A DNA stretch of 64,000 nucleotides from Streptococcus pluranimalium (GTDB lineage Bacteria > Bacillota > Bacilli > Lactobacillales > Streptococcaceae): assembly GCF_002953735.1 (NCBI RefSeq), contig NZ_CP025536.1:688001-752000 (forward strand). Direction: 5' to 3'. Of the stretch, positions 60,303-64,000 are shown piece by piece. Numbering within the stretch: the first letter of the stretch is position 1; the number at the start of each line of letters is the position of its first letter. The position numbers were made by a program, and so were the translations under genes. The notes under the pieces were generated by a model. The model was not told the DNA's origin and did not search any database. It saw nothing but the letters and a program-made list of their open reading frames with translations.

Positions 60303-60962
60303 ATGAAAAAGTTCTTGTTAGTAATGCTAGTGATAGGAGGGTTGATGATGGTAGGATGTGATAGAAAAAATAGCCGCTCGTGGCTTGAGAATAAGTTTGG
60401 AAATGAATTGAGTCGGGTTTACCCAACTGAAAACTTGGAAGACTTATTTGAAGAATTTCCTGATGGGTTTGGAATTAATCAGACACTTATTAGAAATAAT
60501 CATTTTGTAGAGATAGAGTTGTATGGAGATGAAAGCGATAATTCTATTTCGGGTAGCTTAGTGATGAAAGATTTGTCAACTCCTTCTGAAAAAATTATTG
60601 CTGATATTCCTCTACGTTATGAAAGAAATAGTTTTACTCTTTCTGGTGTAGAGCTCGCTAAAGAATATTGGGATTTTGATGGATTTCTATTTCAGAAATT
60701 AAAAGTTAATAGCTCTCTCCTTTCTGAAATGAAGTTAAAAGATAAGAGCTATAATTTCCAGAATGGTGATATGCGAACGATCTATCAATTGAATAATTCA
60801 GAGATTGAAGAATATCTAAAGATATCTAATAGTAAAAAGTATAATTTAGGATTTGGTGGTAGTGATAGCAATAGAGGGTATTATTACACTATTTTTATTG
60901 AAAATCAAAATGATGCCAATGAATTTTATTTTAGTGAACGTGTTTTAGATGCAAATAACTAG
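60303..60962 (+). CDS. T7SS lipase immunity-like lipoprotein, second module
   Basis: 219 residues. Short signal peptide with lipobox MVGC (Cys19). The segment RKNSRSWLE, ELSRVYPTENLEDLF, EEFPDGF matches the shared block of the array lipoproteins at 33710-36695; the rest differs. AAGGAGAAGTT precedes the ATG. It lies 9 bp upstream of an intact lipase gene, so it is the likely cognate immunity protein, anchored on the outer membrane face (TilA analogy). Confidence 0.78.
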   Translation: MKKFLLVMLVIGGLMMVGCDRKNSRSWLENKFGNELSRVYPTENLEDLFEEFPDGFGINQTLIRNNHFVEIELYGDESDNSISGSLVMKDLSTPSEKIIADIPLRYERNSFTLSGVELAKEYWDFDGFLFQKLKVNSSLLSEMKLKDKSYNFQNGDMRTIYQLNNSEIEEYLKISNSKKYNLGFGGSDSNRGYYYTIFIENQNDANEFYFSERVLDANN

Positions 60963-60971
60963 GGGTAGATT

Positions 60972-62231
60972 ATGAGTAGAGTTACTGAGACTGGAAGTGA
61001 AATTCCAACACTGGACGCATCAAATTTATCGTATCAATTTGAGAGAGTTAATATTGATTATCCTGAAATTAAGTCAGTATCAGCCAGACTCTCTAGAATT
61101 AATGAAAGTAAAGCGATACCTAAGAACTTAGCTTATTTGGACGATTTCTATGATAAAAAGACAGGAACAAGTGGTACTGCTTTTGAGGTAAATGGTACGA
61201 AAGAGGTTATTGTAGCTTATACTGGTACAAATCCAGAAGGAGATTTTTTTAGAGATGCAGGCACTGATTTTAATGATATATTTTTAGGAAAAGGAGGTCA
61301 TTATGACCCAGCAACTCATTTTTATGAAGAAATAGCTGAGCAGTATGGAAAAGATAATATTACACTGACCGGTCACTCTTTAGGTGGTAATATAGCGCAG
61401 CGGGTTGCGCTTAAATACGATGTGCCTAATACAGTTATCTATAATGCGGCACCGCTTTATATTCCAATGACGACAAATTGGCATTATATAAAACAATTTC
61501 AACAACAAGTTGAGATTGGTCAGTCTGATTTAGGTGCTATTCATAAGAATATTTCTAGTATCGAATCAGATATGAAAAAGTTCACTGGTAAGGTGATTCG
61601 TATCACAACAATGAAAGATTTTTTGAATCCAGGTGCAGATAGTGTCGAAGGTATCTATATTGGTAAAGAATACTTTATCGCTGGATCAGGTGATCATGGC
61701 CTTGATGCTATCATTAATGATGAGAAACAAATCAGTCAGCTTGAGGCTCTGTTTTCACTACAGGGAGGTATTCTTGAAAATATCAAGCTAAAGATGTCTG
61801 TGATAGCTACTCTTCAAACGACTTTATCTGTCGGGGGAACGTCTCAGTCTGAGATGATTTATTTAGACGGTGTTCAAGCAAAAGCAGTGGCTAAGGGATT
61901 AGTGACAGCAGCTGAAAATGGAGATGAACTTGTAAAAGCTTCTGCTGAGGCAGCGATCGAAGAAGCTGAATCTCTCTATAAAACTTGTCAAGTAGCGCCA
62001 TCATGGGCATCATTGTTAAGCGATGCAGAAGCTGAACAAGCTTATCACGACGGTGGAGCAACCAGAGATGCTATGGTTACTAATGTCAAGGAGTTATTTG
62101 AGAAAAAGACACAAGTCTCAGGAGAGTTGGTTGAGATCTTTACAGGATTGGTATCGTCTATAAATGAGGGGATTTCAGAATTAGAGGGACAAGACAGTGA
62201 GTTGGCGGGATTAATAAGGACTTATGGATAG
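60972..62231 (+). CDS. tslA: TslA-like T7SS lipase toxin, second module
   Basis: 419 residues, no signal peptide. N-terminal alpha/beta hydrolase (about 1-255): Ser136 in TGHSLGGN, probable Asp216 in TTMKDFLN, His242 in SGDHGLDA. C-terminal helical targeting part (about 260-419), ending LAGLIRTYG. Overall layout and length match the lipase at 36685, but the sequences diverge in most positions outside the catalytic core (TLDASN, GTSGTAF, AYTGTN, NIAQRVALKYDV.NT). Probably a phospholipase exported through T7SS against competitors, as described for S. aureus TslA. The gene next but two is esxA. Confidence 0.83.
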   Translation: MSRVTETGSEIPTLDASNLSYQFERVNIDYPEIKSVSARLSRINESKAIPKNLAYLDDFYDKKTGTSGTAFEVNGTKEVIVAYTGTNPEGDFFRDAGTDFNDIFLGKGGHYDPATHFYEEIAEQYGKDNITLTGHSLGGNIAQRVALKYDVPNTVIYNAAPLYIPMTTNWHYIKQFQQQVEIGQSDLGAIHKNISSIESDMKKFTGKVIRITTMKDFLNPGADSVEGIYIGKEYFIAGSGDHGLDAIINDEKQISQLEALFSLQGGILENIKLKMSVIATLQTTLSVGGTSQSEMIYLDGVQAKAVAKGLVTAAENGDELVKASAEAAIEEAESLYKTCQVAPSWASLLSDAEAEQAYHDGGATRDAMVTNVKELFEKKTQVSGELVEIFTGLVSSINEGISELEGQDSELAGLIRTYG

Positions 62232-62628
62232 ATTTGATGAGATACAAAAAACGTTAAATGACTTATATCTTGAACAAGAACAGTTAGAAGACGCTTATTG
62301 GCGAGAACAAAAGGACATTGATACCAAAGAAAATGATGTTAATGGTTTTTATCATCACTTAAAAAATCAGCTAGAGTTACAATTTGAAGAGGTACGTTCT
62401 GACTTTCAAGTTGATGAGGATGCTGTAAATGATGGAGATACTTTTTTAACTTTAAATAATCATTTTGAAATAATATTCGACTTAAATCATCGTAAATTTC
62501 GCAGCAGTCTTGATCAAATTGAAACGTTGAGAGAAGAGTGTGAAAAAAAGTACCGACAAAAATCGCGTGATCTGGATGAGGCCATTAATCACACAATTTG
62601 TAAAAGAAGACAATTGGATAGTGAGTAG
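62224..62628 (+). CDS. TlaA/B-like T7SS partner protein, second module
   Basis: 134 residues, overlapping the lipase stop by 8 bp. Helical, with heptads of Leu/Glu/Lys (MDRFDEIQKTLNDLYLEQEQ and the last 60 residues), the same length as the protein at 37931 and the same position. Likely binds the C-terminal targeting domain of the lipase. No catalytic motif. Confidence 0.76.
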   Translation: MDRFDEIQKTLNDLYLEQEQLEDAYWREQKDIDTKENDVNGFYHHLKNQLELQFEEVRSDFQVDEDAVNDGDTFLTLNNHFEIIFDLNHRKFRSSLDQIETLREECEKKYRQKSRDLDEAINHTICKRRQLDSE

Positions 62629-62646
62629 AAAGTGGGTTAATAAGTT

Positions 62647-62970
62647 ATGGGAGTTTGGGAGACTATTGAAGGTTATCTATCAGATGGCTATGATGCGGCA
62701 GTGAAAGGTATTGAGGGTGGCACTGATGCTAGTATAAAGATCTTAAAAGAAAGTCTGAAGCAACTCGTCAAATTAGACGCTGGGCGTAAGCTAAAAAAGA
62801 AAAATAAGATTGTTAAGACTTATAAAGAGGTTATCAAAGAAGATGGAGCTGCTACAAAGACGGCAATTATGTCTATTTCTAACCAGTTAAATACCAATAT
62901 TAAAGGTCAATTTTCAAAGAGCATTACTGAAACAGTATCAGAAAAAGCAGATGGCTATGATAACTTATAA
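62647..62970 (+). CDS. TlaA/B-like small T7SS partner protein, second module
   Basis: 107 residues, 18 bp after the previous gene. Helical and basic; GRKLKKKNKIVKTYKEVIKE in the middle and NTNIKGQFSKSITE near the end echo the counterpart at 38339. Probably the second lipase partner. No WXG motif is evident. Confidence 0.72.
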   Translation: MGVWETIEGYLSDGYDAAVKGIEGGTDASIKILKESLKQLVKLDAGRKLKKKNKIVKTYKEVIKEDGAATKTAIMSISNQLNTNIKGQFSKSITETVSEKADGYDNL

Positions 62971-63277
62971 GACATTGTCAACTCTGCTAGGACTGCTATG
63001 GGAACTTTATTTAATAGAAGCAGGTGATGTCTTATTTAAGATGCCTAATCTTGTTATTTTAAAATTTTATGTTAGAGAAGGCTTTAAAGATTTTCAGAAA
63101 CCTATTATTTAGAGAAGCTTTTTCATCACTTTGTTTTCTTATTCAGCTAGTGTTAGATTTTAAAAATTGTTCGATTTTTAGAAAAAATATAAAAAATCTA
63201 TTGAAATTTACAGCAATTGATTGAGTATTCAGTTATTTTCTGTTATGATTAAATTATAATTATTTAGGAGGTCTATT
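62971..63277 (+). other. 307-bp gap ahead of esxA
   Basis: A+T-rich. The first 54 bases read as an open frame out of phase with the previous gene (DIVNSARTAMGTLFNRSR) up to a TGA at 63025, perhaps a relic. The rest holds the esxA promoter and nothing else I recognise. Confidence 0.4.
63221..63249 (+). promoter_or_regulatory. promoter of esxA
   Basis: -35 TTGAGT (63221-63226), 17-bp spacer, extended -10 TGTTATGAT (63241-63249). Confidence 0.7.
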
Positions 63278-63574
63278 ATGGCTACAATTAAACTTACCCC
63301 TGAAGAACTTCGTCAGTCTGCTACCCAGTATTCTAACGGTTCTCAAACAGTGACAGATGTTTTGACAACATTGACTAACGAGCAAGCTGTTATCAGTGAA
63401 AACTGGGAAGGTACAGCCTTTGATAGTTTTGAACAACAATTCAATGAATTGTCACCAAAAATTCAAGAATTTGCGGAATTGTTAACAGCTATTAATCAAC
63501 AACTTAACTCTGTTGCGACAACTCTTGAAGATACAGACTCACAAATGGCTTCACAAATTTATCCAGGAAGCTAA
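63278..63574 (+). CDS. esxA: WXG100 family T7SS protein EsxA
   Basis: 98 residues, two helices joined by the WXG turn (Trp43 in ENWEGTAFDSF). The small secreted helical hairpin that is both substrate and marker of Firmicutes T7SS. AGGAGG precedes the ATG. It has its own promoter and terminator, as expected of a highly expressed first gene; core genes esaA-essC are not in this window and may lie beyond 64000. Confidence 0.96.
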   Translation: MATIKLTPEELRQSATQYSNGSQTVTDVLTTLTNEQAVISENWEGTAFDSFEQQFNELSPKIQEFAELLTAINQQLNSVATTLEDTDSQMASQIYPGS

Positions 63575-63585
63575 TTAACGGTGGA

Positions 63586-63617
63586 GCGGGAAGGCAAATG
63601 TCTTTCTGCTTTTTTTA
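63586..63617 (+). terminator. terminator after esxA
   Basis: GCGGGAAGGCA pairs with TGTCTTTCTGC (three wobbles), then a T run. Confidence 0.7.
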
Positions 63618-63802
63618 TTATCGTTACATGGACTAATTTTCTATCAGGTAAACTCGGGTTTGGCTAGATTTTCTTTGTCCTAAACATAATACCATGTTAT
63701 GGGATTTGATCGGAGTTTGCATCAGCTTGGATTAATTTAAATAATCTCTGGACCTTTGAACTAGTTTCATCGCCATAAACTAAGCTGATGCTGATGTAGG
63801 GG

Positions 63803-63940
63803 GATCAAGTCGAAAGTTTAAACGATCGTACGCCATATCTGGATTTCGTCATCAGAAATAGCAGAGATCATGTTAAAGGTAAGTTAAAAGCGATAGTTAA
63901 AGATTATGATATTATGGGTAATCAAAAATATAATGAGTAG
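63803..63940 (+). pseudogene. relic coding fragment, origin unknown
   Basis: In the 426-bp stretch after esxA. 45 codons ending TAG at 63938, without start or ribosome site, read like protein (LNDRTPYLDFVIRNSRDHV, then GKLKAIVKDYDIMGNQKYN). An upstream frame (GADVGG-like) seems shifted by one base. It may be a decayed effector gene, but I do not recognise it. The rest of 63618-64000 shows nothing else. Confidence 0.4.
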
Positions 63941-64000
63941 CCAGAAATAGTAAAAAGTAGAAAATGTAGACCGATCTTTTAAAAGCTGAAAATTACTTGT

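Overview
The window looks like chromosome from a low-GC Firmicute of the genus Streptococcus. Supporting signs are the divergent/convergent mevalonate locus (mvaK1-mvaD-mvaK2-fni against mvaS-mvaA), the relP-relR-relS alarmone/two-component operon, thyA-folA-clpX-engB, the ribosomal L10 leader with rplJ-rplL, AGGAGG-type ribosome sites, frequent extended -10 promoters (TGnTATAAT) and cre-like sites. I cannot name the species; a pyogenic or neighbouring group is only a guess.

Layout. (1) 1-22,000 is a beta-glucoside/cellobiose region. It has five family-1 6-phospho-beta-glucosidase genes (the first cut by the window edge), a ROK protein, an EstA-type esterase, a BMP-family lipoprotein, a SemiSWEET transporter, three small paralogous unknown proteins, a GntR/UTRA repressor divergent from a glucosidase and an EIIC, and a complete cellobiose-type PTS operon (EIIB, PRD activator, EIIA, membrane protein, EIIC, MupG/DUF871 protein). 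Two HAD phosphatases and two tandem histidine phosphatases are interleaved. (2) 22,000-33,500 is mixed accessory and housekeeping DNA: a YczE-like membrane protein, a TetR-flanked flavin-oxidoreductase operon, a 770-bp gene-poor stretch with a multi-hairpin element, DUF308, glyoxalase-like, CPBP protease, TetR, gdhA and acetamidase genes. (3) 33,700-38,650 is the most unusual part: three tandem units, each an immunity-like lipoprotein gene joined to the 5' part of a lipase gene. Only the last lipase is intact, and it is followed by two small partner genes. The arrangement matches the type VII secretion (T7SS) lipase toxin TslA, whose targeting domain is C-terminal, with its TilA-like lipoproteins and TlaA/TlaB-like partners. 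(4) 38,800-59,970 is core genome: def-like, FMN reductase, opuA osmoprotection, relPRS, LysR with a C26 peptidase, the mevalonate locus, thyA-folA-clpX-engB-dNK and rplJ-rplL. (5) 60,000-64,000 returns to T7SS: a relic of a lipase gene, a second complete lipoprotein-lipase-partner-partner module, and esxA with its own promoter and terminator. The T7SS machinery genes are not in the window.

How the parts work together. PTS components import and phosphorylate beta-glucosides, the GH1 enzymes split the 6-phospho products, and GntR, the PRD activator and CcpA (cre sites) probably regulate them. EsxA and the two lipase modules suggest a T7SS used against other Gram-positive cells, with extra lipoproteins kept as protection.
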